A stretch of 64,000 nucleotides of DNA from Diacronema lutheri (taxonomy: Eukaryota > Haptophyta > Pavlovophyceae > Pavlovales > Pavlovaceae): the NCBI GenBank assembly GCA_019448385.1, contig JAGTXO010000014.1, forward strand, positions 744,001 to 808,000, read 5' to 3'. Under the pieces are notes generated by a model. That model ran no database searches, was not told where the DNA came from, and saw nothing but the letters and a program-made list of their open reading frames with translations. Below, piece after piece: positions 1 through 11,200 of the stretch. The position numbers and the translations under genes were made by a program. Each line of letters starts with the position of its first letter. The stretch's first letter is position 1.

Positions 1-2590
1 ACGCTCGGCAAAAGCCAGCCGCGAAGCGGGCGCAAGTCGCCCGTCGGCGCGGAGAGCGTGCTCGGCGCGGGCGAACGGCGCAACGCGGGCGAGCAACTGA
101 GCGCGATCGAGCCAGACGGGACGCCGAGCCTCGGTGCGAGCCCAGGTGCAGTGCGCCAGCTGCAGCCGCTGGATGTGCGCAGTGACGAAGCGCCGATGGG
201 CGCCGTCCTGCGGCGCAACGCGATCTCGTCACTCCCGTCGCTCACATGTCCCGGCGCTCAGCACGCGAGCTCGAGAAGTCTCGCGCCGATGCGCGTGGAG
301 GAGGAGATTGAGGCAGTCGTCGAGCCGGTCGAGGGCACGTCGCTCACCGACCGCGACCGTAAGCGCGCGGCCGCGTGCCTCAAGCGGAGCAAGCTCATCA
401 GCGACCTGAGCAGCGTCAACCTGTACGAGGTCTCAAAGCTGCTGCGCACGGTCGACTTTGAGGCCGGGATGAAGGCGCGCCGCGCGCGCGCCCCGGTAGC
501 GGCGCACTGCTGGCTTGGCCGCGCGCTGCTGGCTTGGCCGCGCGCTGCTGGCTTGGCCGCGCGCTCACGCATTGCGTCGCCCGCACGCCCGCCTCCCCCG
601 CTGCGCGCTCGCCCGCCGCACGCAGGTTGTCACGTATGGCGACATCGGCGACTGCTGCTACGTGATCGACGCTGGCGAGTTGGACGTGTACGTGGCGGAG
701 GAGGGCGATACGACGCTTAAGCCGGTCTCGAGCCTAGGCGCGGGCGAACTCTTTGGCGAGCTCGGCGCTTTCTACTCGTGCCGCCGGACGGCGACCGTCG
801 TCTCACGCACGCTCGTTCGCCTTTGGAAGCTACGCCACGCCGACTTTACGCGCATCTTGAAAATGGACGCGGTCACCTCGCGACGCGAGGTCTTCGAGAT
901 CCTGCGCGCGGCCGAATCGCTCCAGGCGCTCGACGAGCGCGCGATCAGCCTGCTCGCCGACGTGTGCGAGCAGGTCTGGTTTGAGGCGAACGAGACGATC
1001 ATCTCGCAGGGCCACGAGGGCGACGCGCTCTATATCGTCAAGTCGGGCTCGGTGATCGTCACGCAGTCCAAGCCGATCGGCGGCATCGGCGGCGGACATG
1101 GGATCGGCGCGCCGAACGGGCTGGCCGGCGGCGGCGGCGCCGTCGTCTCGGGCTTCGCGCCACCCCCGCGCCATCGCTCGACGTTCTGTCGGATGATCGG
1201 ACCTGGCGGGTACTTTGGCGAGCGCGCGCTGCTCGTCAACGAGCCGCGCTCGGCGACGGTGGTGGCCGCGCAAGAGACGGAGTGCCTGGTTGTGCGCCGC
1301 GAGTCCTTCCAGCAGCTCCTCGGCCCGCTCCATTCGCACCTCAAGGCGCACATGCCTCACGACGAGGCCTCGCGTGATGCGCCCGCCGACGCGCTTTCGC
1401 CAACGCCGGCCGCACAGCCGCTCGGCGGCAGCGTGTCGCTCAACGCGCCGCGGTACAACGAGCTCAAGGTGCTCCGGCCGCTCGGCGTCGGCGCGCTCTC
1501 CGCCGTCGCGCTCGTCTCGCACGCGCCCTCGCGCCGGCTGTACGCGTTGAAGATCGTGCACAAGGCGGTCCTCACGCGCGAGGCGGACATCGAGCAGCTG
1601 CGCGGCGAGAAGCAGGCGCTGCAGCTCGCGGGCGTGCATCCGTGCATCGCGCAGCTGCACGGCACGTACCAGGACGTGCGCTCCTTCTACCTCCTCCTCG
1701 AACCGTGCCTCGGCGGCAACCTGTTTGATCTCATGCGCGACAATGGTGCCCTCTCTTCCAACCAGGCGCGCTTCTACGCGGCGACGTGCGCGCTCGCGCT
1801 CGAGCGGCTGCACCGCGTCGCCGTCGCGTACCGCGACCTCAAGCCCGAAAACGTGATGATCGACGCGCAGGGCTTCGCGCGCCTGAGCGATTTTGGCCTT
1901 GCGCGGCAGCTGCGCGGCGGCGAGCGCGCGTACTCGGCATCGGGCACGCTCGAGTACATGGCGCCCGAGGTGCGGGCGCGCGGCGCGGCCGGCGCTGGCG
2001 GCGAGGGCGGTGGCGACGGCACCGCGCGCCGCCGCGCCGCGCGTCTGCGCACGCGATCGCGCGCGCGCGCGCGCGCGCGCTCGCGCTCGCCGCCAACGCA
2101 GATGTTGCGGCGGACGGGACACGCGTTCGCCGTCGACTTTTGGGCTCTCGGCGTGCTCACGTTCGAGATGCTCGTCGGCCGCACGCCGTTCGTGTCGCGA
2201 AACGGCAGCTCGAGCATGACGGAGGAGGCCTTCGCGATGGAGCTCATGTCCAACATCCTCGCGGGCAAGGTGCACTGGCCGGCGGCGAACGAGCCGCAGG
2301 TTGGCCGCGACGCGCGCGATTTCATCTCGCAGCTGCTGCGCGTCAACGTCGCCGAGCGGATGGGCAACCTGGAGGGCGGAATCGGTGAGGTCCTCGACCA
2401 TTCGTGGTTCACCGGCCTCGACCTGAGCGCGATCACGATGCGCTCGGCGCAGCCGCCGTACCGGCCCGAGCTCTCGTCGTCGATGGACACGTCAGCATTC
2501 ACCGTCGACCCCGCCAGCTTCGCGGCCAAGCTGCAGGGCGACAAGTCGGGCAAGCAGCTCCAGCCATTCGCCGTGATTGAGGACTGGTGA
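1..2590 (+). CDS. cGMP-dependent protein kinase-like Ser/Thr kinase, 5' end missing
   Basis: AGC-type kinase preceded by two cyclic-nucleotide-binding (CNB) domains, the layout of protein kinase G. The frame is open from base 1, so the true start lies upstream. Exons: 1-474, 626-1969 and 2102-2590. The first CNB spans the first intron and has a phosphate-binding cassette with FGELGAF and RRTATV. The second has the consensus FGERALL and RSATVV at about 1215-1260, so it should bind nucleotide. The kinase has a glycine-rich loop near 1480 (LGVGALSAV), the VAIK-type lysine in YALKIVHK, the catalytic YRDLKPEN near 1830, DFGLA near 1890 and APE just before the second intron. That intron (132 bp) is in frame and stop-free, so naive ORF calling keeps about 44 false residues. 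Family assignment is firm; cGMP versus cAMP specificity is not determined. Confidence 0.9.
475..625 (+). other. GC-AG intron of the PKG-like gene
   Basis: The exon ends with Met-Lys and the intron starts GCGCGCC and ends CGCACGCAG. Joining the exons gives MK-VVTYGDIGD, which restores the first CNB domain (usual form: GE-xVxxQGDxGD). No GT is available at the join, so the donor is GC. Confidence 0.75.
507..563 (+). repeat. Three perfect copies of a 19-bp tandem repeat inside an intron
   Basis: The unit CTGCTGGCTTGGCCGCGCG occurs at 507-525, 526-544 and 545-563 without a mismatch. It lies wholly within the first PKG intron, so it does not affect the protein. Lack of divergence suggests recent expansion. 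Confidence 0.9.
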
Positions 2591-2681
2591 CGCGCGCGCC
2601 GGGCGTTTTCATTTTTTAACAGCAGCTGCTTGCCCCGTTTTGGCTTTTTCGAGTTTTCCCCCCTTCTTTTAACCTGTTTCC

Positions 2682-3032
2682 ATGGCGGCGATCCCTTTCG
2701 TGCCATGGCGGCGAGGGGGTTCGTCCCTCGAGTTGATCGAGGACCTGGTCGACACGCTGGATGAGGCGAGCGCGTGGCTGCCTTGGATCACGACCGCGCT
2801 GCTCGGCCTTGTCATCCTCTACCTGCTTCGCGAGCGAGCCGACCGCGCCGACCCGCTGCCCGCGCCGAGCGCAACGGGCGCTCAATTCGCCGAGCACACT
2901 GCGCACAGCAACGCAGCGTTGCGCGCGGCGGGCATTGCTGCGGGCATCCACATCGACCCGCGCAAGTTTGTGCACACGATGGACGAATGCCCGTTGAGAG
3001 GGTGCTCGCGCTGCATCAGGCCAAAGTCGTGA
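2682..3032 (+). CDS. Small single-TM protein, unknown function
   Basis: A 116-aa frame starts at an ATG 92 bp after the kinase stop and follows a T- and pyrimidine-rich leader (about 2606-2680) that could hold its promoter. One hydrophobic helix (about residues 36-52, LPWITTALLGLVILYLL) is followed by basic residues and a polar tail ending in a short Cys-containing segment (CPLRGCSRC). The part before the helix is acidic, so the topology may be N-out or N-lumenal. I do not recognise a family. The C-terminus may be wrong: from about 3000 another frame stays open to 3169, so an unrecognised splice could change the tail. Confidence 0.45.
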   Translation: MAAIPFVPWRRGGSSLELIEDLVDTLDEASAWLPWITTALLGLVILYLLRERADRADPLPAPSATGAQFAEHTAHSNAALRAAGIAAGIHIDPRKFVHTMDECPLRGCSRCIRPKS

Positions 3033-3279
3033 CCGTCGGCGACTTCGCTCACGTGGCCGCTGGCGCCTCGTCGCGCCCCCTGCGCGGGCGCGCGCTGGCG
3101 CCCGCGCTGCCAACTCCGACCACCGGGCCGCCAATCGATGCGACTCGGCCGTGCCTAGGCTTGAAGTGAAGGTGTGGGATGGGCCGCGTGCGTGGCTCTC
3201 ACTCGTCAGCGCCAGTGGCAGCCATCCTTGTTAAGCAGCTCCCCGTGGCCCGACCTCGTGGAAGTCGGACGGCCGCAAG

Positions 3280-5171
3280 ATGGGGAAGATCCCAAAGAAG
3301 AAGTCGAAGCGGCTGCTCGTCAAGGACAAGCACAAGATCGCCAAGAAGGTGCGGCAGCACCACTCGAAGCAGCGGCGCGAGGCGAAGAAGAACCCGAACA
3401 AGTTCAAGCACAAGGACCCCGGCATCCCAAACTCGTGGCCCTTCAAGCAGGAGCTGCTTGCCGAGGTCGAGTCGGCTCGAGAGGAGGAGCGCGCGATGCA
3501 CGAGCGCGCGCGCGCACACAAGGAGGCGCTGCGGCAGCGCGCGCTCAACCAAAAGGCCGCACAGGCTTCAAAGGCCGCGCCATCAGCCAAGCAGCTGCGC
3601 GACGCGTCGGCCGCGTCCGCGCTCGACAGCGCGCACGCGCTACTCCTCTGCGTCGACGCGCGCGATCCGCCGGCGAGCCGGTGCGCGCAGCTCGAGCAGC
3701 GCTTCACGGCGGGCCCAAGCGGTCCGAGCTCGCTCGTCGTCCTCGTCACGCACGCGCACCTCGTCCCCGCCGCCAACCTCGCGGCGTGGCTTTGCGCGCT
3801 GTGCGCGGACGGCGTCGCGGCCGCACCCTTCTCGACGACCGCGGACGACGCGGCCGCGCCGCGCGCCGCGGCGTCGAGCCGGCAAAAGGCGCTGCACGCG
3901 ATCGGCGCGACTGAGGTCTGCGAGCTCCTCGCGCGCATCGCGCTCGAGCCTGGCCTCGTGCCTCGCGCGCCGGGTCAACCCCTGCTTGTTGCGCTCGCTG
4001 GGGCGCCTGGCACGGCCGCCGCCGACGCGCTGCGCAGCCTGCAGCTGCGGCTCAAGAAGAAGGGGCCGGCACGCGGGCACGTCGAACTGCTCGGCGACGC
4101 CGTCATCCTCGAGCCGCGCCTCGCCGACGGCGCGCTGCCCGCAGGCAACCCAACGGGCGGTATCATTTCATTTGGCATGCGTCCTTCACGCAAAGCCACC
4201 GACCTCGTTCAGCTCGCGGCGGTGCGGCGCCGGCCCGCGCGCAGCCGCTGATGGCTTGATCTCACCGCGCGCGCCTGTCGTGCCCTCTCGCCTGTGCCGC
4301 ACGCCGGGCCCCACTTGCGCCTCCCGTCTCCAAATGCTCACCTATGCTCACCCCCCACCCCCCCCAAACACTTTCTTACTCACCCTGCTACCACCCGCGG
4401 GCGCACGGTCCTGCCCTTGACCAGGCCCTGCTCGATCGCTGCGCCGACCGCGCCGCGCTCGTCCGCCACTACTCGCTCCCGCGCTTCGAGTCCGCCGCCG
4501 ACTTCCTCACGCACCTCGCGCACGCGCTCCAGCTTCCGCCCGCCGAAGGCTCGGACGTCCCAGACCCCGCGCTCGCCGCGCTCGCCTTCCTCGAGCAATG
4601 GCGGCTTGGGCGCGTTCCCTTTTGCAGCAGGCCGCCCGCAGACGCGGGCGCGGGCGCGGGCGGGCGTGACGCGCGCGCGGCCGCGCCGCGCGCCGTCGAG
4701 CTCGCGCTCCAAGTCTACTCGGACCAGGTGCGCGCCGCCAAGCGGAGCCGGACAGGGGGCCGCCGGACACGGGGCCCCCGGACAGGGGCCGCCGGACAGA
4801 GCGCCGCCGCGCTCGCGCGCCGCGCCAGCGGCGGCGCGGCACCGTTGCCGCCGCCGGTTGTGCTTCCCACGGCGCCGTCTTATATACGGCGAGCACGCCG
4901 CGCGCCGCCCTCGCGCGCGCCGCGCGCACGTCCGCAGGTGAACGGCGAGCTCGCGGCGGCTTTTGCCCTGGCGGGCGCAAAAAGCATGGCTGCCGCCGAG
5001 GGCGTGCACCTCGTGCTTGAGCCGAGCGCGTCGGGGTTGGAGAGCGAGCTCGTGAGCCGGCTGGGCGATGCGCCCGCGCGCAACGTGGCGGCCCGCGGCC
5101 GGGCGCGCGCCGGCGCGCGCGGCAGCGGCGAGGCTCAGGCGGGCGACACCAACGCTACGAGTCCGGAGTGA
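3280..5171 (+). CDS. GNL3/nucleostemin-like nucleolar protein with degenerate GTPase domain
   Basis: Exons are about 3280-4140, 4425-4727 and 4938-5171. The N-terminus is a typical GN3L/Grn1 basic domain (KKKSKRLLVKDKHKIAKKV, then HHSKQRREAKKNPNKF and DPGIPNSWPFKQELL). Next come a VDARDPPASRC block, the circular-permutation hallmark of this family, and in exon 2 the conserved C-terminal part (RHYSLPRFESAADFLTHLA, then FLEQWRLGRVPF). In ordinary members the NKxD guanine motif and the GxPNVGKS P-loop sit between them. Here these read VTHAHLVP and ALAGAPGTAAA, so GTP binding is probably lost. Family members act in the nucleolus in 60S ribosome biogenesis and cell-cycle control. The last intron is 210 bp, in frame and stop-free. 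Exact ends of the first intron are inferred from homology. Confidence 0.8.
4141..4424 (+). other. Probable GC-AG intron of the GNL3-like gene
   Basis: The best join in frame uses a GC donor (GCAGGC) after Leu-Pro and the acceptor TTGACCAG, giving LADGALP-ALLDRC, which lines up with the family pattern before the RxHYxLPxF block. It contains a C-rich tract around 4350-4375. A GT donor at about 4160 would break the frame with this acceptor. Confidence 0.5.
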
Positions 5172-5247
5172 TGGTCCGGCGGTTGCACAACTGGACGCTT
5201 TCATTAGACGGATTGTAAAGTTCGATCGGACCGACCGGTCCAAGTCG

Positions 5248-8200
5248 ATGTCGGCACAATCGCGCGTCGCTCCGGCGGTTCACTCGGGGCTCGAGGATGA
5301 GCTCAACGAGCACGCACCGCCGCGAAAGTCTACCCGTCTGAACTTCTTCGACCCATCGACCACCGACCTGAAGCGTATCTTCTCGTTCCCATTCACATAC
5401 GGCGCGATAGGCACGTGCGACGAGCGCGATCCGGTTCCCCAAGGCCCAGTCCGCCGTGTGGCCGCCAGCGAGTGCGTGGCCGGAGCTTTCGCGCTGATCG
5501 AGCACGGCGGTTATGTCGATGCATCAACACTGCGCAACAAAGCCACGGCATGCGAGGAGCAGAACGCCGTCGCGGTCATCGTGGTTGTGAAGCCATCCGA
5601 GTCGCATGCCGATCGCGCGATCACCGACTCCAGCGCGACGCTCGCGCGCGGTGCTGCCGGAGCGAGACAGCGTCCCGCGCTCGATCACCGTCTCAGCATC
5701 CCCGTCCTCTACATTGATCATGCGAGGGGCAACAAGCTCCTCACGCACCTGCGCTCCGAGAGGAAGGAGGCGGTCGCGTCGCTCGGGATCTTGTCCGCGC
5801 ACAACGGCGCGCGGGGCGCGGCAGCGCAGAAAGGCGGCGCGCGTGCGCCCGTTGGATGGTTCGGGCGCGCGGTGGAGTATGTAGCCAGCTCGCTTGCTCC
5901 TCTCAGCAGGCTCGGCACGGGTCCTTCACCGGCGGCCCTGCTCGCCACCATCATCAACCAGGCCGACGAGCGCATCACCGCGACCGAGCTCGCGCTCGCT
6001 CTCGACTTTCTGAACCGTTGGTGCTCCGAAGGCCTCGCGCTTCCAGCCGGCGAGGTCGTGCTCGCGCTCAACGCGCGCTCGGTAAACGCGACGCTCGGAG
6101 GTGATCCAGCGCTGCTCATCATCGCCGCGCGGTTCCAAAAGCTGCTGCCCGAGCTGACGAACCACGCTGACGTGAAAAGCAAAGACGTGCGCGCGTGGAG
6201 CGGCCAGATCGCACGCGCGGTATGGAACTGCCTCGAGTCAAGCGACTTCGCGCAGCTGCTCGCCGCTGCGCTCTGGGGCGCGCGCGCGCGCGAGTCGGCG
6301 GCCGCGCAGACGCTCCTGCCGGAACATGTCTTTGAGCTCGAGCGCTTCGTCGACGAGCACCCGTACGCGGTCGAGTGGCTCGGCGACGGTGTCTCGGCGT
6401 GCCTCGATGCGGGCACTGCGCGCGGGACGGAGAGCAAGCGCGCGGCTGTGCTGCTCTCGGCCGCGCTGTGGGCGCGCGCAGTGTGTTACTCTCGCGGGCC
6501 CGCTGGCGTTGGTTGGCCCGCCATGCCGCCGCTCGATGAGGACGACGTGGAGGTGTGGGCCAGTCAGATGCTGAAGAACGGTGTGCACTTCGACGTGGAG
6601 GGTGCATCACTCCTCCTCGAAGCGGTCGCGAGGCACGTCGCGCAGCCGACGCTCAACGCAATCGCGCTCTCGCTGCCGCAGTCGCTGTACTGCTTTTGCT
6701 ACGCCTCGAGCCGCTTTGTGCGTGATGCGAGCGAGCAGCTCGCCACGCAGCGGCTGCGCGATTTGGTGCTGAGCGCGGCGGCTGCGGGCGCACTCGACGG
6801 CGAAGCGCTCGCCGCCGCACTCGTCGCGGCTCAGCAACTCGGCCTCGGCGGGGCGGGCACAGAAGAGCTCGCGCGCCGCCTCGTCGAGCGCGCGAGCTCA
6901 CGGCGTCCGCGCGAGGAGAGGCTATCCTGCTTGTACGACATGCTCGATGCAATCGCGCGCTTACATGCGGCCGACGGCGCGCGTGCGCAGCTCCTGGACG
7001 TGCTGCTGCGTGAGAGCAGTGAGAGGGCCGCCTTCTTGTCCGTCGTGTCCATTATGCTCAACGTTGTGCAGCAAGTTGCGCGCACGGCCGGCCACCCGCT
7101 GTGCCTCGCGCACGCCAGCCCCTGGCTTGCACGCGTCGTGCACGACGCGCCGCGCCTCCATGGCAATGGCGCCAGCGCGGCGCCCGAAGGCAGCTTCGAC
7201 GATTGGTTCCAGTTCGCGTCTGCCGTGCTCGCGCTGATGCGCGACGGCCGCGTCGAGCTCCAGCGCGCCGAGCACGACGTCGTGCGAGCACTGCTTTACG
7301 AGGCGTGCGACGAGCACGTGCGCAGGCTTCGCCTCGACAGCTCGGACAACGCCGTCCGAGCGCGCCGTGCGGGCGCGCTGCTGCGCGAGCTGCTGCGCGC
7401 CGCGTCCGCATACGCGCTCACCGCGCCTGTTGCGGAGAGCTCGGCAGCCATGCGCACGCTCGCGCGCAACCTGCTCGACCTGCTCGCCCAGGTGGGCGCG
7501 CTCGCCGAGCTCGGTCACGCGCGCGCGCTCTCCGAGCTCGCGGCGGCCGTCGGCGCGGGCGTGCCTGATGATGCGCTGCACGCCGCGCTGTTCGCGGGCG
7601 TGGTCGAGCGCGTGGTCGCATTGCGGCGTGGCGAGCCGTGCAACGAGATCCTCTCCTTTGCCGCGCAGCTCTTGGATCCGCGTTCGATGGCTGTGCGGGG
7701 CAGCGCGGGCGCGACTGCGGGCGCGCGCGGCTTTGCGCGCGCCGTGCTCGAGCGTCACTGCGCGCAGCCGTGGTGGCCCGCCGATTTTGAAACAGCCGTG
7801 CTGCGCGTCGACCAGCGCGTGCTGGGCTGGCTGGGCAAGCTCGCGACCTTCGACCCGCCGCAGGCGTTCGTCGCACGATGGCGGCGGCTGCTCGACGCGG
7901 CAGCGGCGTGGAGCGGCGCGCTCTCCGCCCAGCGCGTCACGTTCGAGGACCTCGAGCGCATCCACGCGCGGCCGGCGTACGCCGAGCTGCAGAGGTGCGC
8001 GCGGAGCGCGGACGGCGCGCCGCTGCTGCCCGACGCGGACGCACTCCGCGCGCGCCTCGCGGAGATCGCGCACGCGCGCGACGAGCTCGTGCGCGAGTGC
8101 TCGCTCGGCGCGAGCGCGCCCGTCGGCACGATGACGCACGGCAGCGCGCTCACCGTCTGGACCATTCTCGACAGGTATGTCGTGCAGCTCCCCGACGCGC

Positions 8201-11200
8201 TTGCACGCACGGCGGCTCGGATGCGGGTGGACGCTGAGTGGTGGCGCGCCGTCACGTGGGCCGAGCTGGTCGCCGACGCGCACGCCGTGCGCGTCTGGCG
8301 GTGCGAGCACGAGCCGCAGCTCGCGGCGCTCGAGCACTTCGCGTCGCGCCAGAGCGCGCTCTTTCACGACCAGCTGCGGCTGCTGCGCGCGGATGAGCTG
8401 CGCGAGGACGAGGCGTGGGATGCGAGCGCCTTCTTCGAGGCCATCGACGCCGCGCTCGCCGCGCTTGCTCGGCTCGTCGAGCGCGACGGCGCGAGCTTTG
8501 CTGACGTGCGCGCATCCGCCGGCGCGGTCACGGCCGCGCGCGCCGAACGCGAGCTGCGCGTGATCGTCGAGTGGCCGCCGCTCGCGCGCTTCGCGGCCGG
8601 CGTGGACGAGTGCGTCGAGAACATGCGCACGGTGCTCGCGCTTCTCGACCTGCGTGCGCCGCTCGGCGCGCTCGTCAACTGCCTTGAGCAGTACGCCTTC
8701 TCGTGCGCAGCCGCCGAGGACCACGATTTCGCTTTCGTGCGCGCGCTGTCGGCACGCCTCGATGACGAGCGCGCGATGGCGTCAAGGCCAATGGCCGAGT
8801 GCCGCAACGACCTGCGCCGCGCGATGCAGCTGCTGCGCGGAGACTGCGCGGACGACGCTGGCGACGCTGGCGACGCGGTCGGCGCGGACTGCGAAGATGG
8901 CACGGCCGGTGCAGCCGACGCGTTCGACCCGGCTCGCGCGGAGAGCGCTCCAAGCGTTGCGGCCGCAGCCGACGGGGCAGCAGCCCACACCGATGGCAAC
9001 GATGCGCACCCCGACGATTCGCTGTGCTCCGACGCTGCGCTCGCGCGCGCGGCGCGCCACTTGGCGCTCTTCGCGGCGCTCTCGTCCGCGACCAACGTGT
9101 GGGACTTTGTGCGCGACAAGGGGTGGCACGGCAAGGAGGGCTTTGGCGAGCTCTTCCGCCTCGAGTACGCGAACGTGACCAACCTGCTGCAGGGTGAGGA
9201 CTACGAGACGACCGTGCTCAACCAGCTCGACCGAGCCGTCGAGTGCGTCGCGACGGCGATGCAGGCGCGCGAGCTGCCCTTCGAGCAGCTGATGCGCAGT
9301 CTGCTCTCTGCGCCCGTCGTGCGCGCGGGCGCGGCCGTCGGCTTCTCCGAGCTTGGCGAGGTGCAGGCCAACATCGTGCGCGTCCGCGCGTGGTTCACGC
9401 GCGGCCTGGGCGACGTCGAGGGCGTCTTCGACGAGATGAGCTCGGTCCTCGATCGGGGCGTCTGGGCCTTCTCGCGCGAGCAGGGCGGCTCGCGCGCTGA
9501 CGCGGCCGCGCTGTCGCTCGCGCTGCTGCGCGACGGGCACGATTCGCTGCGCGGCGCGCAGCTTGATGATTTTGTGCGCATGCTCTGCTTTGTGCAGCGC
9601 GATGACAAGGGTGCTGGCTTTCGGATCGACGAGGTGCTCAGCGAGTACAACGCGTACGGCAAGGCGCTCGACGCGATGCGCGAGCTCGTCGCGCTCGGCC
9701 ACCCGCTCCTCGACGGCGGGTCGATTGAACGACGCGTGCTGCGCGTGCCGCGCGACGCTGCCGCGGGCTGGGCGGATGAGCTCAGGCGCGAGATGAGCAC
9801 GTGGCTCTCCGACCTGGCGCACGTGCGCGCGCAACATTCGCTGCTGCTCCTCCTCTCGACCGCCGAGGCGCGCAGCTTGCACGGCCGCCTCGCCGCGGCC
9901 ACGACCACCGCAACGGGCGCCGCCGCGTTCGGCGCAGCCGCGGCGCACATGCTGCCGCGGCTCGTTGGCACGGTGGGTGGCTCGAGCGCGAGGACGCGCG
10001 ATGCCATTGCGGCGTTCGCGCGGCAATACGCGCGCGCCCATCCGCTCAGCACTTCAACGGCGTGGCCGGCGCCGGTCGGCAGCTTCCTGAGCGCGCTGCG
10101 TCGCGCGCTCGGCTCGCCTCCGCTCCCGCTGCGCGCCGGCGCGCTCACCGCGTGCGCCGGCCTCGTGGGCGTGTACGTGCACGTGCTCGACAACGCACCA
10201 CCAGAGCTACTGCTTCGGCTGCTCGTGCACATCTTCGCTGGCCGCGCGCCCGAGGCCTTCGAGATGCTCGTCTGCTCGAAGGACACGCGCCCGAGCGACC
10301 TGCACCTCTTCTTCCAGCGCGTGCGCGTGCATACGCGCCGCACGTATGCGCTCGTGCACGTCGATGCGCTCTCGAGCGCGTGCCAGGACGACGTCACGGC
10401 GTTCCTGCTCGACCGCGTGCGCGAAAGCGAGGAGCTGCGGCTGCACTGCGTCGTCGACGGCCCGTCGATGCTCCAGCCCGCGCCGTGGATCCGCATCACG
10501 CACTGGAACGTCGCCAGCGCCGCGTCTGCGCTCCCGGCGCGTCAGGCCGCTGCGCGGCAGTACACGGCAGCCATCGTTGACGGCACGTGCATCCGGAGCG
10601 TGCGCGTGTTTGCGTCGAGCGTGCCCGGCGCGGGCAAGACGCATCTCGCTCGCAAGCAGCTGCAGCTGCTGCGCGCGGACACGCTGGTCGTGTGCCTGTC
10701 GGAGGCGTTTGATGCCGCGGACGTGTCGCGCCTGCTCGCAGCGCACGAGGCGCGGCAGCACAGCGTGACCGACACGCGCTCGGCCGTCTTCTTCCAAGTG
10801 CAGATGGGCCACTTTGCGACGCTCGACGGCCTCGCAGCCGCGCTCAGGCCCATCGCCGCCTTCCTGTACGACCTGCTCGTGCTGCGGCTTGTCGGCGGTG
10901 GCGGCTCGGAACCGCCGTTCGCCCTGCCGTCCGATGCGGGCTGGGACGTCTTCGTCGAGGTGCCGTCGCTCGTCGGGCACGCGGCCGACGCGGCGGGCGT
11001 CAACCAGGCCGCGTGGTACGCCGAGCACGCGCTGCCCCTCCTCTGGCTCGTCGGTACGATCGTCGAGCCGCCGGCTGAGTTCGAGGTGGACGAGCGTGTG
11101 CGGCGCGTGTGCAAGTACTTGCGCGCCTACTCGGACGGCACGATCAACCGCAAGTTTGGCGACGGCGCGCCGGCGTCCAAGCATGTGCTGCTGCTCCTCG

